From contig NW_019091676.1 in assembly GCF_001949145.1 (NCBI RefSeq), positions 254,231 to 318,230 on the forward strand: DNA of 64,000 nt, read 5' to 3'. A model generated the notes under the pieces. It searched no databases. It saw only the letters and a list, made by a program, of their open reading frames with translations, and was not told the DNA's origin. This DNA comes from Acanthaster planci. Taxonomy: Eukaryota > Echinodermata > Asteroidea > Valvatida > Acanthasteridae. This document shows, in pieces, positions 11,471 through 23,500 of the stretch. Within the stretch, counting starts at the first letter, position 1; every line of letters begins with the position of its first letter. Both the position numbers and the translations under genes were made by a program.

Positions 11471-11636
11471 TTACCCATAATCTCTCACATACCACTAAAT
11501 ATTATGTGCTAGTAAATCATGCCTGAAAGGGGCCAAAGTAAAAAGTTTAATTGACAGTCTATTTTATAGCTTTTTTTTGTGTATGTGAGAAACAGATATG
11601 ATTTATAAATTGTAAATTAAATGGAAGAAAATTGAT

Positions 11637-11642
11637 AATAAA
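11637..11642 (+). terminator. Putative polyadenylation signal of coiled-coil gene
   Basis: First AATAAA after the stop at 11140, in AU-rich sequence. Use is inferred from position only. Confidence 0.45.
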
Positions 11643-12207
11643 GTGTCAGTGGAAGTCAATGTGTAATGCAGTTTTTCGGAGTCAGAGTGACTTTATGGGG
11701 GAGTTTTGTAATCAGCTTGTGGCAATAGTCTCGCTGCCAGTTCTTGCCTGTTGTATACAAATAACTTTAAAGAAATACTATGAAGATTATTCCTTAATTT
11801 TGCAAGTTAAAGAAATATATTTTTCTGAATGAAAAACTTCGACCTGGAAAAGTTTTTACTGTACAGTGGTCAGTCCTGTGAGATTTCCTGATTTCTTACT
11901 GCCCTATACCCTACACTTTTCTTTTAACCGATACCTTATTTCAGAATTAGGAAGGATTTTACCGGTTGGTTATATTAATCCAAGTGCCCAGATGCTCCAT
12001 TAGACGAGTAACTGGTATTATTAGTTCATTTCAACACATTTGCAAAATTGAAAGGGTCAAATAAACACGAACACTGTCATAGTTGAAGTACATGTGGGTG
12101 GTCTTCAGACTATAAAAGAACTTTAATTAAAATTTCCCAACTGCAAAAGTTTTTTCCAAAAACTTTGAGGGGAGTGACAAGTCCATCTTTGGTCAATCAA
12201 TTAATGT

Positions 12208-12222
12208 AGCGCCCTCACACGG
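12208..12222 (-). promoter_or_regulatory. CTCF-like motif
   Basis: AGCGCCCTCACACGG is the reverse complement of a CCNNNNGAGGGCGCT core, close to the bilaterian CTCF consensus. It sits between the two coiled-coil genes, about 0.3 kb before the second. Binding is not shown. Confidence 0.35.
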
Positions 12223-12499
12223 TTTCGTGTGACCAATTTTAAGATAGGAGCTATTTTACAAATTACAGCTTCGTGAGAAATGGCAACATCTCAGCCCTCT
12301 TGCATTACCCCTAAAACTTATTTCTAATACAATATTTTGAAGTTATCCCACAGGCATGTTTTAAAAGTAGACAATGGTTCTCATAAGCAAAAAAACAGAG
12401 CTGCATTTAGTCAGAGAGCATGAAATTGTAATCGAAATCTGAAGCCACGTCTCGAACAAAACCGAACTTTAGAAAAAGCGGTAGTTGCTATAAACATTT

Positions 12500-12511
12500 C
12501 AAGATGGCGGA
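12500..12511 (+). promoter_or_regulatory. YY1-type motif at the FAM184-like start
   Basis: CAAGATGGCGGA overlaps the ATG at 12504. This is the classical YY1 core seen just downstream of many TATA-less start sites, and it suggests a very short 5' UTR. It also gives an acceptable start context. Confidence 0.5.
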
Positions 12512-14263
12512 GTGCGGAGGAGCTTCGGCTGCCGCCAGTGCGCCGAGGTTTAATAAGAAATCTTTCGAATTTAGGATGTGCAAGAAGGTTGCTGAGCTGA
12601 CACAAGTTGTCCACATGCTCTTCGTGAAGAACCACGAGAGAGAGGTGGAACTGGAGAGCGTGAAAATGGCCTACGAGGAAGAAATTGCCAGCGTTATTGC
12701 CGACGCCCGGAGCAAAATTGAGAAGTTGCAGCAGTCGTTGGCAGCCGAACAGAGGAGGAGTGACAGCGCCAAGAAAGGCTTCGAGCAAAACTTGGAAGAG
12801 AAGGAGAAGCAGCTGTCACAGAAGCTGGCAGAAAGCGGGGTCAAGGTCAGGGAACTCCAGAAGGACAATGAATTTCTGAGAGATCAAGTTGTGAGACTTC
12901 AGAGAATTGTTGAGGATTCTGAGTCGACCCAAGCGGTGGCGGAGGAAGATGAGTTGAAACTCTTTCAGGAACAGCTCGATCTGGCCCGTGCCGAAATTCA
13001 AGAGAAGACAGGAAAACTCAGCAGACTCCAGGAGATGATTGGAAATGAAGCTGATCAACGCAGAGAAAATGACGCCATCGTCAGCAGACTCAAAAGCGAA
13101 ATGGAACAAATGCAGTTCGAACTGAGCGCACAGATGGAAGACTTGAAAAATGAACTGCTGGACGCTAGCAATAGTAAGGAAAAACTCCGTCAAAAGAATA
13201 AAAACCTGGAATCAGACATCCGAAACCTAAAAAAAGAGCTGGAGACACGACGGCTGTCAGAGTTTAATCCCGCTCCAAGGTCTTCTCTGCAGTCACCACC
13301 AAGCATGGTGAGAGAGTTTTCCATCAAACCCAGGCATTACGATTATGGGTATGCATGTACTGTAGATTCTGTGGGGATGGATAGGGTGTGTCCTTGTTCC
13401 TTGTCATAAGCTTTGGGGCATTGCATCATGGTGGGTATCAGGGAAGCAATTAACATTTCCTCTTCCACTGCTGCAGGATACCAGTGAAGAGTTAGAACGC
13501 CTACGCCGGGAGGTCCGCATGTACCGAATGGAGCTCAGCAACCGAGAGGGTAACTTTAATCGGATGTTCACAGACAGCTTGCCGGTGCGCATCGACCAGC
13601 GGGCCGGGGTAGTAGGGCGGGAAGGAACCGGCCGGACATGAACATACACCTACAGTCGGGCAGATCTCAGATGGTTGGTATTCACCCAAAGTTCATGCCC
13701 TTAGCTCAAGGCAGCCCCCCCAAAAAAGTGGCTAAATTTTCCCAAAACTACATGTATTGTGACAGAAATTCAAAGCGTTTTGGGAGCATAAGCCCATGAT
13801 TGATGCTTGTACATCATGTGTACGCTTAATATGGTGATGTAAACATTTTGCACTGGTTTTAAATTCTACCTTAATCAATGAAAATTCAAAGTTTTGCTTC
13901 CTGTTTCCCATACTCTATTTTGATGTACCTGACAGGTGTATTTTATGCTTGTTATGTACATGATATGTAGTTTGCCCTATCTTCTTGACGCTAAATTTTT
14001 CATACAGACCTTAAGACCCAAGAACATCTTATTTTGGGTGTATGTTTGGTTTCATTTTGTTTTGTTATAAGGTTGGTAACCGCACTCTGAAAGATTCAAA
14101 CGGCAACTCACAGTACAGACCAGGATTGAACCGGCTCCCGACCCTGTCCATGGACAGCCGACAGAGGGTGACAAACAGCCGCAGTGGTGGGAGACACCAC
14201 ACGCTGACTGGATCCCCACGAGAGAGGCAGACTAACAGCTACTCTATGCCAGGCTTCCATTGA
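12504..14263 (+). CDS. FAM184: Short FAM184-family coiled-coil protein
   Basis: Three exons, 12504-13307, 13477-13584 and 14072-14263, all in phase 0, give about 367 residues. Near the N-terminus MCKKVAELTQVVHMLFVKN, followed by EEEIASVIADARSKI, matches the conserved FAM184A/B start (MSKKIAQLT..., EEEIQQILAETREKI). Near the C-terminus ELSNREGNFNRMF matches the FAM184 tail ELVNRETNFNKVF, and RLPTLSMDS resembles its downstream Ser-rich block. Almost all of residues 20-250 is heptad coiled coil. Vertebrate FAM184A is about 1,140 residues, so the long central coil is absent here. Function in the family is poorly known. The second donor (CCG then GTGCGC) is weak; reading through would end at a TGA near 13641. 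A poly(A) signal follows at 15708. Confidence 0.8.
13585..14071. other. Second intron of the FAM184-like gene
   Basis: AT-rich with no repeat or exon recognised. Its first 57 bases stay open in frame, so retention would give a different C-terminus ending near 13641. Confidence 0.4.
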
Positions 14264-14370
14264 AGGGGACCAGTGAACTTAAATTACCATGTAGCATGGA
14301 AAACCTTCACCCTTCAGGAAATTCCTGAAACTACACAATATGCTCCACAACTCACTGCCTTATTCTCCTT

Positions 14371-14558
14371 GAGCAGAAGCACCCCCTCATCGGTTGAAAA
14401 GAGCCATGTTGGTGGAGAGTGCTCATTTTGTTGGTAAAGATGCGACCATAACGCCTGCATGTCATAGTTGTTTGTGAACTAGCGGAGTGCAATTCCTACC
14501 AAAGGAGCCTCCGTTGCTGGGATAATAGCACCCTCTCTTGACCCAGCTCAGTGCTCAT
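14371..14558 (+). repeat. Dispersed repeat family A, copy 1
   Basis: Collinear with 38840-39027 over about 188 bases in the same orientation. Shared blocks include CCCTCATCGGTTGAAAAGAG and CCAAAGGAGCCTCCGTTGC. The overall level is roughly three quarters identical by eye. No inverted ends were found. The right part carries a degenerate CTCF-like word. Confidence 0.75.
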
Positions 14559-14983
14559 AGGTTTCACGCACAAGTTACCCTTTGCAGAGTTACACTGGAG
14601 ATGAGACTTCACTCACAAGAATGAATTGGTTCTCAATGGCGTAATAATCTGGTTACAATTTTGCATCAGGATAATTCAACAAAGAATTGGCCACATCAGT
14701 GAGAGTACATTGACCCAAAAAATATCAATTTCTACACAGACAATAAGGAGGTGCCAAATTCAGTAGCATTGTTGGGGGGGGGGTGGCCCAAGCTTAGCTC
14801 TGTTTTGTAATACATTGTGATTGCTGAGGCCACATCGTTGCTTTCCCTTGCTTGGAATTAGTAACGCCATGCTCACAATGAACTGCCTCCAATGTCCAAA
14901 CAAGTCTCTTGTCATTCCTGTTACCATGGTACCTTAAACATACAGATCCCTGAAAAATGCCTCTGCAAAATGACAGTAGTCTC

Positions 14984-15066
14984 CCTCGCCACACCCCCAA
15001 AATCACCGTAGCGTCTTTCGCCACACACCAAAACATTTTAGCCACGTCGGCCCCACACCAAAATTG
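14984..15066. repeat. Three-unit degenerate tandem (CGCCACACACCAAAA type)
   Basis: Three neighbouring units of about 28-31 bases share CGCCACACMCCMAAA-like cores, at 14987, 15019 and about 15048. They are imperfect and lie in the presumed 3' UTR. Confidence 0.4.
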
Positions 15067-15707
15067 TTCAGGGATTAAATGACTGCAATATTAATTGTCA
15101 CTAACAAAGTGCCTTTCATTTAAAGATGCGGCCCTCTTCAGCTGATCTTGAGTGAAATCCAAGCCATGCTCTACAATAGTTGAGCTGCAGTACGCCGATC
15201 TCAGATTTTATATACATGTACTTTTTATATTTTCCTTTAATTTGTGTTTGATTGCTCTTTTGACACATTTTGATTTGAATGACTTTTTAAAAGCTGTTGT
15301 AAATTATTTTACATTGAATTCAATTTCCTACAGATGAAATAGAAAGGAAAGCATAGGAAGTGCTTTGTTGGCAATTTTGAGTAATCAGGAGTAAAGAAAT
15401 CTGTTAATTTTATCAGGAGAGCGTAATTTATATGCCCTTAATGTACCCTTGTGTGAATTATTTCACCTTGGATTTTAAAAATTTTGCAAGTTTTTAAATG
15501 TTTCCATTGTGCATTTGTTAATGTACAAATAAGTTCAGGTGCTGTGTATACTCATGACGTTAGTGTTATCTGAAAGAAATATAGTTTCCACTTTGACAAG
15601 GAAAATGCATTTCCTAATAACAATGAATATGCTTTTTATTAAAGTTTTGGGTTAAATCATTATAAGAAAGTCAAAAGTAGTATTTATTGTTTGTATGATA
15701 TACGCCC

Positions 15708-15713
15708 AATAAA
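15708..15713 (+). terminator. Putative polyadenylation signal of FAM184-like gene
   Basis: AATAAA about 1.4 kb after the stop at 14263, with an ATTAAA about 70 bases earlier. Use is inferred. Confidence 0.4.
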
Positions 15714-16367
15714 TGAGCAAGTGGCGTAGATCTTAAAATAACTGGTGATCTTTTTTTTCAGCTTTGTGAGTTCTTTGCTGTTAGAGAGTGTTAAGTGATA
15801 TATTTGCCAAAAAGTGCGCTTGTTTACTTCTAATCTCTTCCACATGTACATGTATTCTGAAAGACGACAGCTTCACGGAAGGCGCGCGTATGTTGACCAC
15901 GCCCCGAGGAAGATTTCTCCAATGAGACCGAGAAGAATGTCACAGGGTACCCTGCACACTGACCACGGCGGGGGGTTAGAAATGAATATCTCACCGACAT
16001 CACTCCCGTACAAGAGAAGAAAAAAATGGAAGAGCCAAAGCCACTCGTTCACATTCCACACAGGTGGCTTTATTGTCTTTGGGGATTTACCAAGAATATA
16101 AAGTGGAAACTCGTATCAATCACAGAGTTCTGCATTTAATTTTCCTTCTTATCATGCGTAATTGGGAATGACTGATGAATAATTAGATGAAGCGATGTGA
16201 GAGGGCGGGTCTTTACGAGCAAAGAGGTAGATGGATTACGCTCGATGTGTAAGCAGATAAGGTGTCAGTCGGTCATTGAATCATTATTCAGTCGATGGGA
16301 CATTTATTTAGTCAGCTGACCATAAATCTGTCAGTAAAAGGAGGTCTGAAAATTCCGCCAGTCAGTC

Positions 16368-16399
16368 GTGGTTAGACCATCAAAAAGTCGACTAACCAC
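16368..16399. repeat. Short hairpin upstream of the KLF gene
   Basis: GTGGTTAG (16368-16375) and CTAACCAC (16392-16399) are exact inverted repeats around a 16-base loop. A CACGTG E-box touches the right arm (16400-16405). It lies in a stretch dense in GTCAGTC and GTCGAC words. Confidence 0.5.
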
Positions 16400-17139
16400 C
16401 ACGTGACAGTCTCTCGACCATTTATTCGATGCGTCGATCTGTCTATCTGCATGCTGGTAGGAACATTCAGTCAATCATGGTCGGTCACATATTAAGTTTG
16501 TGAACCCGTTTGTCGGGCAAGAGCATATAAACTGAAAGGAAGTCGACCAGTCGGTCTGCCCCACTTTTTGTCCAAAATTTACATGTACTATATTTTCTAT
16601 CGAAAGAAAAAGAGAAAGCTATATCACCCACGATGATGATGGACACTTCCAGTCAATAGCCGTATTTCAAATAAGTACGAAATTAAATAAATGATTATTC
16701 AGGAAAGTTGCAGGAATTTCAGAACAAGTTTACAGCTTAACATCCCATTATACTTATATACAAAACAGTCTTCCAGAGAGACGTCTAGTCTAGGTAAAGT
16801 GGGTAATTAAAAAACGTTCCGAATCCGTACACTGATGAGTTTCCGTTGCGTACACTGTTCGACATAAGATCGATGCCCTCCCTAGAGGAGTAGATCAGAA
16901 CAGAACACCGGATGAAGTAGAAAAACAGACTGATGCGGAAGCCCGAGCTTTCCGAACTGTCGAAGTTGTCTGCTAAAAAACATCACGTTACCGGACAGGT
17001 GAGTTGAAGCCCGCCAAGCGTGTTTTTGTTGACTGCGAGCAACAAAGGTTGTTCATATACTGTACATGTACATGTACACTCCTGTCGTGGTGAATCCGGG
17101 GTCAAAGGGAGATATTAAGAGTAAGCTGATTAGCATATT

Positions 17140-17559
17140 GAGCGGCAAACCAATGAGAGCCGCGCTGACGTATGGTTTATTTACAGCGCTGCACCCCGCC
17201 CACCACACAGACACGAGGCTGGCGACGTCACGCAAACACGTTTCGTAGGAAGGGATCGTTTCTTTGTGCCTCTTTGTAACAATAGAAACGGCGGGAGACA
17301 CACACCGCGCACACCTCCCGATGAACCATCAACATAACCCTTTCGGGCAGCAAACCATGAGGAAAGACCCCTTAAATCGGCTTCACCACGATCATCATTT
17401 CGACGGAGATTTCCCCAGCGATCGGTACTGAGCTGTACAGGCTGTGACGGCGTGACCAGCACAGAGAGCACAATTTTTATTTCCAACTACGCCACAGCTC
17501 CGTCTCCAGCTGATTTGACAGCTGGCTGAACTGAACTCCGCACAAGTCCAATATACACA
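17140..17559 (+). promoter_or_regulatory. Likely KLF promoter and 5' UTR
   Basis: Contains a CCAAT box in ACCAATGAG (17149-17157), a GC/CACCC box CCCCGCCCACC (17194-17204) of the type bound by KLF/Sp proteins, and a CRE-like GACGTCA (17224-17230). No TATA box was found. The GC box could allow autoregulation, which is inference. Confidence 0.4.
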
Positions 17560-20500
17560 ATGGATCCCGGTGCATGTACTTCTTTCCTGCCCAACCACCA
17601 GACAAATTTGGACTATAGCCCGGTGGACATGGATGTTACTTCTGCTGCCGAATGTCTCTTGGCCATTGCCAAGTCCAGACCGCCATGGAAACCGCCTGTG
17701 ATCGCCTCTACACCACGGCCTGCCGAAATGGGGTACGCCACGCCGCCCTATGATCGTGCCATGACGAATGAGGACTCTGAGCTGGCCGCGCTGCCCAATC
17801 CTTTGTTCATGGTTGCTCGGATCCTGGCCGACTTGGAGACGTATAAGAACAGAGAACTTGCCCCCTCCCCCACCAGTGACTGTTCAAGCTCCCTGGAGTT
17901 CAGCCAGGACCCTTTTACCGACATCCCCCCGACCGGGGCCAGGCTGAAGGGGAACAAAACGACGAAGCGCCGGGCTAGGAAGACTAGCACGTGCGACGAG
18001 AACGCCAAGGTGGGACAAAGGAACAAGCGGGCTGCTAAGAAAAGATCGTCAGATCACCTTGGGCCGGATGGCCAGCCCATCAAGAAGCACAAGTGTCACT
18101 ACATGGGCTGCGACAAGATGTACGGCAAATCATCACATCTGAAGGCACATCTCAGAACACATACAGGTAAGACACGACATTGTTCATGTACATGTTTCTT
18201 TGTCCAGATTGCATCAAGTGACGTGCATTTTTCACCTTCGTTCTGTCCACAAACCACTCGTTTGATTTCGCAATGTTACTCAACAAAGACCACGCGTGCA
18301 CATGTGCCAACTCTACTGTACGATCTACATTTCTACAAATTGCTGAACGAGTGGATTTCCTTGCGTCCACTTTTTAACAAGCTCTTCAAGGCTTGAACAC
18401 TTGTTGCACTTGTAGATCCCATTGGCGGTATCGCTCCCATTCAGGATTGCCCCTAATACCCCGTGTCAAGGAAGCAGCTGGCTGGGCCCGTTGTATCGAC
18501 CAACCACCACGTGCTGATTAAAAATCTTTTGGAACATCATCAGTCCCTTACAGTCCCAGTCTAGAAACTAAACTTATAAGTGCTACCATCTCGTTAATCC
18601 CCACGCCGATTATCCCCAACGTGCCCGAACACTGATCCGATTAAAGTTCACATTTTGCTGTAGCATGTGTTGGCTGGGCTGTACAAAACGCCCCCTTTCC
18701 TTTGTGTGTCCAATTGGAGCTTACATGGAGTTCATGCACGCACTGGACAAAAAGATGCAGTGTGAGGCCAAAGCACGCTCTCACGATGCGGGCGCTCGTT
18801 CTATTATCAGCTTTTCTGTAAATCGGCCTCCTCAACTTAATTGCTATTAGTCTGTCGTCTTGGGCCTTTGCTGTTACTTTTGGGAATTTTGTAGGGCGAC
18901 TTGTCATCCTCATGTTAATGACATCACAGTGGGTGCTTCCTGCATGGAGAGAGCAAGTGATGGGCGTTGCACGGTTCCCCAAGAGACATGTACCTTGTCC
19001 TGTGGGGGCAAGCCGAATGAATTGCAGTTTTGCGTTTAATGGCAGTCCCATTATACAATTTGATGTACAAAGTACATGTAAACACACGGTTTGCCACCGA
19101 AGGCAAACTCCATTTCTTCGCCTGCCCTCACGACCAAACCTTATTGTCATTGATATTTCTAGAGATCAAGCGCTGTGTTGACGTTGTGCAATATTATTGT
19201 TTTCAGCCGTAGGTCACATGTATTGACATCGTGATATCGCATCATTCAGTGGGTGCGTGAGACTTGTCATTACTTCGCACGTTAACGTACTGCTATTCAG
19301 CAAAAAAATTTTATACCGTGGTGACTTCTTTTGCTTTGCCGCAAATTGGAAGTTTTAGAACCACCTTATTTTCGTACTTGAAAGTCTGTTTTCCACTTGC
19401 TGGCATTAAGATAAGAGTTTGCCCTTTTTATACAAGATAACTTCAACTGGACTTGTTTTATGATTAACAACTCCAAAAAGGGAAATATGTCATCATAACA
19501 TGTCAAGTCCTCTTGGAAGAAATAGATCATTAGTTAAAACATTTTAGTGTTAGGGTTGTAAAGGAACTGAGAAATGTAAAGACCCAGCCCCCTATCGACC
19601 CACCAGCCTGCCGCTGTGCCAAACATTTTCAAATACTGAGAGGAAAACTTTTGTCCCCTTTAAACCACCCCTTTGGTCACATCGATCATGTTGGTAGCAG
19701 AATATTCAAACGCTGTCAGCAGTTCTGCTCTGACCAGCACCCGACGCTTTGTTTTAGCAATCGATACATTTACGTAATAACTCGCGATGAACCGGCCCGG
19801 GAGCGCGTTCTTTTGTCAATTGACAATGGGACAAAATTGACCCAGTGGGCAAATAATGTTTTGTTTGAGCCCCATCGCATGTTCACGTTGCGTGCGGGAC
19901 ACAGTGCATGTACATGTACAGTACATGTGCGTGTACATGTACATGTACATGTACACCATGCATTATTATGAACAATATCGAGGACGGCTGTGTAATGGGC
20001 GTGAGCTTGTTTGCGCGCAAACCGACCCCATTTAGTGTACATCGCTGAACGGGACCCCTCCCATCTTTTCTGTATCCCATGCGACTTCGTCATAGCCAGC
20101 ATGTCATATATAAATCCACATGATTTGTTGTTCCGCTCAGTTCATTGACTATGCGGTCATAGAAAATTCGGCAGTGGGGGGTGGCGGTTTTTTTTTATTG
20201 TCGATTGTTGGATCGTTCAAGTGGGGTTTCTCATTCCACAAATCCCAGAAAGGAATAGAGCATAATTGTTATCATATCGAGTTGAATATCGCCCAAACAA
20301 AATCTAGTGTGTTGGATCTCAAGTCCCCACTTATACTCTGGTATTTGTCTCACCTAACCGGTCCACTCTTTAAGTATAAAGACAAATGGAAAAGTTTGTT
20401 TTGTTAAAGGATGAACACCTGTGTTTGTGAATTGTCCGTCAAACGTGTCCAGCCAACCGTGTACAGTGGGCTGAACCACGAACAGGTCACGGCTAACGAA

Positions 20501-23500
20501 GAACGAAACTTGTAAACAAGTAGCAATTTCAATAGTATTGCAATACTGCCAACATGATTGCTGTTACCAAACATTAGGAAGCCTGCGCAGGTGTGCGCGA
20601 AGAAAATCGTGCTTTATTCCAACAGAATTGGCCGCATTCGTACCACATGAGTTATTTCCCATCACTTTCCTTTCGCAACTGTGAAACAGTGTTGCGCAAC
20701 TGGAAGAAAGTCTTTCGTGCTTGGAGGGTCATATTAAATTCTATATACCGGCATTTTACGTCACCCGGTTGTGAAAAAGGTGGGACGCAGAGTAGACGCA
20801 GCAGCGGGAACAGATGGCTGGAGGATTTCATTCCCCGCCCGCCCCCATCCTTGACACACAATGTGGCCTCAGTTGAATACCACGTCCATCTCATTCTGAC
20901 GTCGGGGGGAATTTGAATGATTTTGTAATGAATTATTAAAGTGACCATCTTTGCTCCAACGTACGAGAACCACAAAGCTGGCACGCGTATGATTTATTCA
21001 TCTTTGAATGTCTGCTCTGCACTTCTTAATCCAAGCCTGGGCCAAAGGTCCCCTCGGATAAAAATAAAGTTCAAGTACAAAAGTATGCTATGGTGTAAGA
21101 GCTGACCTCCGATAAAGTGCGATTATTTATACAAACTGCACGTTGCCTAGCGTTCAAGGTTTGGAATTTTTTTAATCTTTGTAGACGTGTTCTCAAGTCT
21201 GATTAGCGTTTCTGAACTGGGCTTGGAGCCAAGTATATGTAGTTTGTATTCGTAGTGAATATTTGCTGAGCACAAAACTGGTTACATCTACCAACCAAAA
21301 GGTGCCTGAAGATATTACCCCATAATTATCGGTGCTCAGTTTTGTGACGCGAGCAGCTCCGGTGCTGAATTTGGCCCTGCATTGATTGCGGATTGGGGAC
21401 AAAGAACTAGGAAAGACATCGTGCATGTCGTGTCCTTCCACCCACCGCAGCTGCCAGCAAGCCACGCAAAATGTGGCCCCTGCCAGCAAAGGAGACTCTG
21501 ACCTATCTGTCACGCCCACTTGGTCTAAAAATAAGCCAAAGAGAGCAGCACAAAGGACCTTAGATGGAGCTACATGTAGTTCGTAATTCCACGTGGCCCG
21601 CTCCCTGGTCAAGACTGTGGAACGTACATGTACACATGTACATGTACGTGTACATGTACATTGAGCACACAAGTGCACGCTCATGTACATGCACATGTGC
21701 ATGTACATGCACATGTGCATTGAGCACACAAGTGCACACTCATGTACATCTACAAGAACCTTCACTTCAAATTCACTGGCTCGGGTTAAATTAGTGAGCA
21801 GTGTACACGTTCAGTGAATTTCTACCGATCGCCTTTAGTTTGTCTTGTGACACTGGGCAGGTAAATTGGTGCTTCCCCCACAACAAGGCTATGTGTTGAG
21901 AAATAAAATCCAGGATGGTTCAAGCACATTAAGCATTAGTGTCCCGTGAAATGTCGACTTGTGCGAATTGTTTGTTCACGACTCATGGACCCTCTTCCCT
22001 CACTTAAAAATCACTACTTTCTCTCCTTTGGCTCACTGAGACATGCGCAACGAGGTCAAGGAGATCATTTTTTTTTTTTTTCACGGGGACCAGTTTCATA
22101 CCACATCACTTAAATTGTTTGCATAGTATTGTAATGACAATGTCGCGTGGAAATGTCCCCAAGACATGGCGACGAGTATATAATGAGGCCCCATTTTCTG
22201 GCTCTTTTGTTGAAGGGCTAGGCAGTGGAGGTTGGAGCCCTTTGCCAACAACCCCCCTATGCACCACACCGACCACGCTTTCATCACCGGGTCACGGCGC
22301 ACGTGTCTTGATTTGAATACAAAGAAATCATTTTCCCCCAAAGAAGTCTTAAGAGGTGAACAAAGACAGCAGAACCACACATACTCATAAGAGATATATT
22401 CCTTCGCATGGTACTACCGCAAGCCTTTCCACCTAAAGAAAGCATGTACTTGTGCTGTAAAAATCTGCAGGTTGCTAATAACCTTGTCATTTTGATGTGG
22501 CCAGCGACCTCGCTTTGTCTCGCGGTTGTGAAAACATGGTGCCGTTTTGGAGGGCTGGACAAAGAGCCGGTGGGGCCCTCTCGCATGACGATGCTGCGGT
22601 TTACAAAAGATCAACAGTGTCGCGTGCGACGTGCACCTGTCGGGTTTGGTTGATAGGACATCAGACTGATAAGCATGATTTTCCCTCCTGTTGGTGTGTT
22701 GAAGGGGGACAGCTCCCGATACCAGATACCGACGTAGTAGAACAGGAAAACCTATGATTGATCCAGTGGCGTAGCTAGGATTTTAGTGTGGGCACAAGGG
22801 GGGACCAGCTTCTTATGGGGGGCACCAGCTTTCAGTGGTGTGGTGTTTGGGGGGCAAGTTTTTGCTAGCCTTGTTCAGTATCCATTCCTCCGGTTGTTTT
22901 TCTTTATAGTGGGAAGGCACTGGGGGGGGGGGCACTGCGCATGCCCCTCCCCCCGTGGCTACGCTGGATTGATCTCACATGAAACCCCAGCTCTGGTAAA
23001 GACATATATGAAGTATGCTCGTGCACATTGCTGTTCAGGGTTTCAGATAGCATTACTTTTTGTCACGTCATTTGCCATGCCAGGCCAGAGGCCACAGTGG
23101 AAACTAAGTCTACTTAAAATGCGACGAATATTCGCCTCTTTTGATTGGTGAAACAGCTTCATGGTTGGTGAAAGAGATTCTGTGATTTGTGGAAGATCAT
23201 TCATGTAAACCACACGAATCATCTTGGATTCAATCGATCTCTCTCTTTGTGCTTGCTCCTAAATTTGCTTACTTAGCACTCCAGATATTTCTTGCAGGAG
23301 GCAATCAAGTCTGCGAGTCACACGTGGTTTCGCAGAGAACCGCTTTGCAACAGCAGTGCTTGCTTGCATCATGCTACCAGAAACACGATTTTTAGCGGGC
23401 GAGAACGGTGAATTCTTTGGCATTACTTGACATCGTGCGACGCGGGTGCTCAACAATTCTTTAAACCCTCCAAACAAGTGTGCTAGTCATATTTCACCGT

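Larger units (their letters stand above)
11141..12503. other. 3' UTR of coiled-coil gene and spacer to FAM184-like gene
   Basis: Holds a second tRNA-like repeat (about 11240-11470), a polyadenylation signal (11637), a CTCF-like motif (12208-12222) and then AT-rich spacer up to the FAM184-like start. No additional coding exon is supported. Confidence 0.5.
14264..17139. other. 3' UTR of FAM184-like gene and spacer before KLF gene
   Basis: Contains the dispersed repeat copy at 14371-14558, a degenerate tandem at 14984-15066, a poly(A) signal at 15708, a short hairpin at 16368-16399 and a stretch rich in AGTC/GTCGAC words (about 16250-16560). No extra coding exon is supported; the frame at 15814-16101 has no domain. 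Confidence 0.5.

Noticed and set aside
18167-18396. Read-through extension of KLF exon 1
   Set aside because: The GTAAGA donor sits exactly at the conserved position in the KLF inter-finger linker, and the second exon restores two full fingers. Read-through would leave a single finger.
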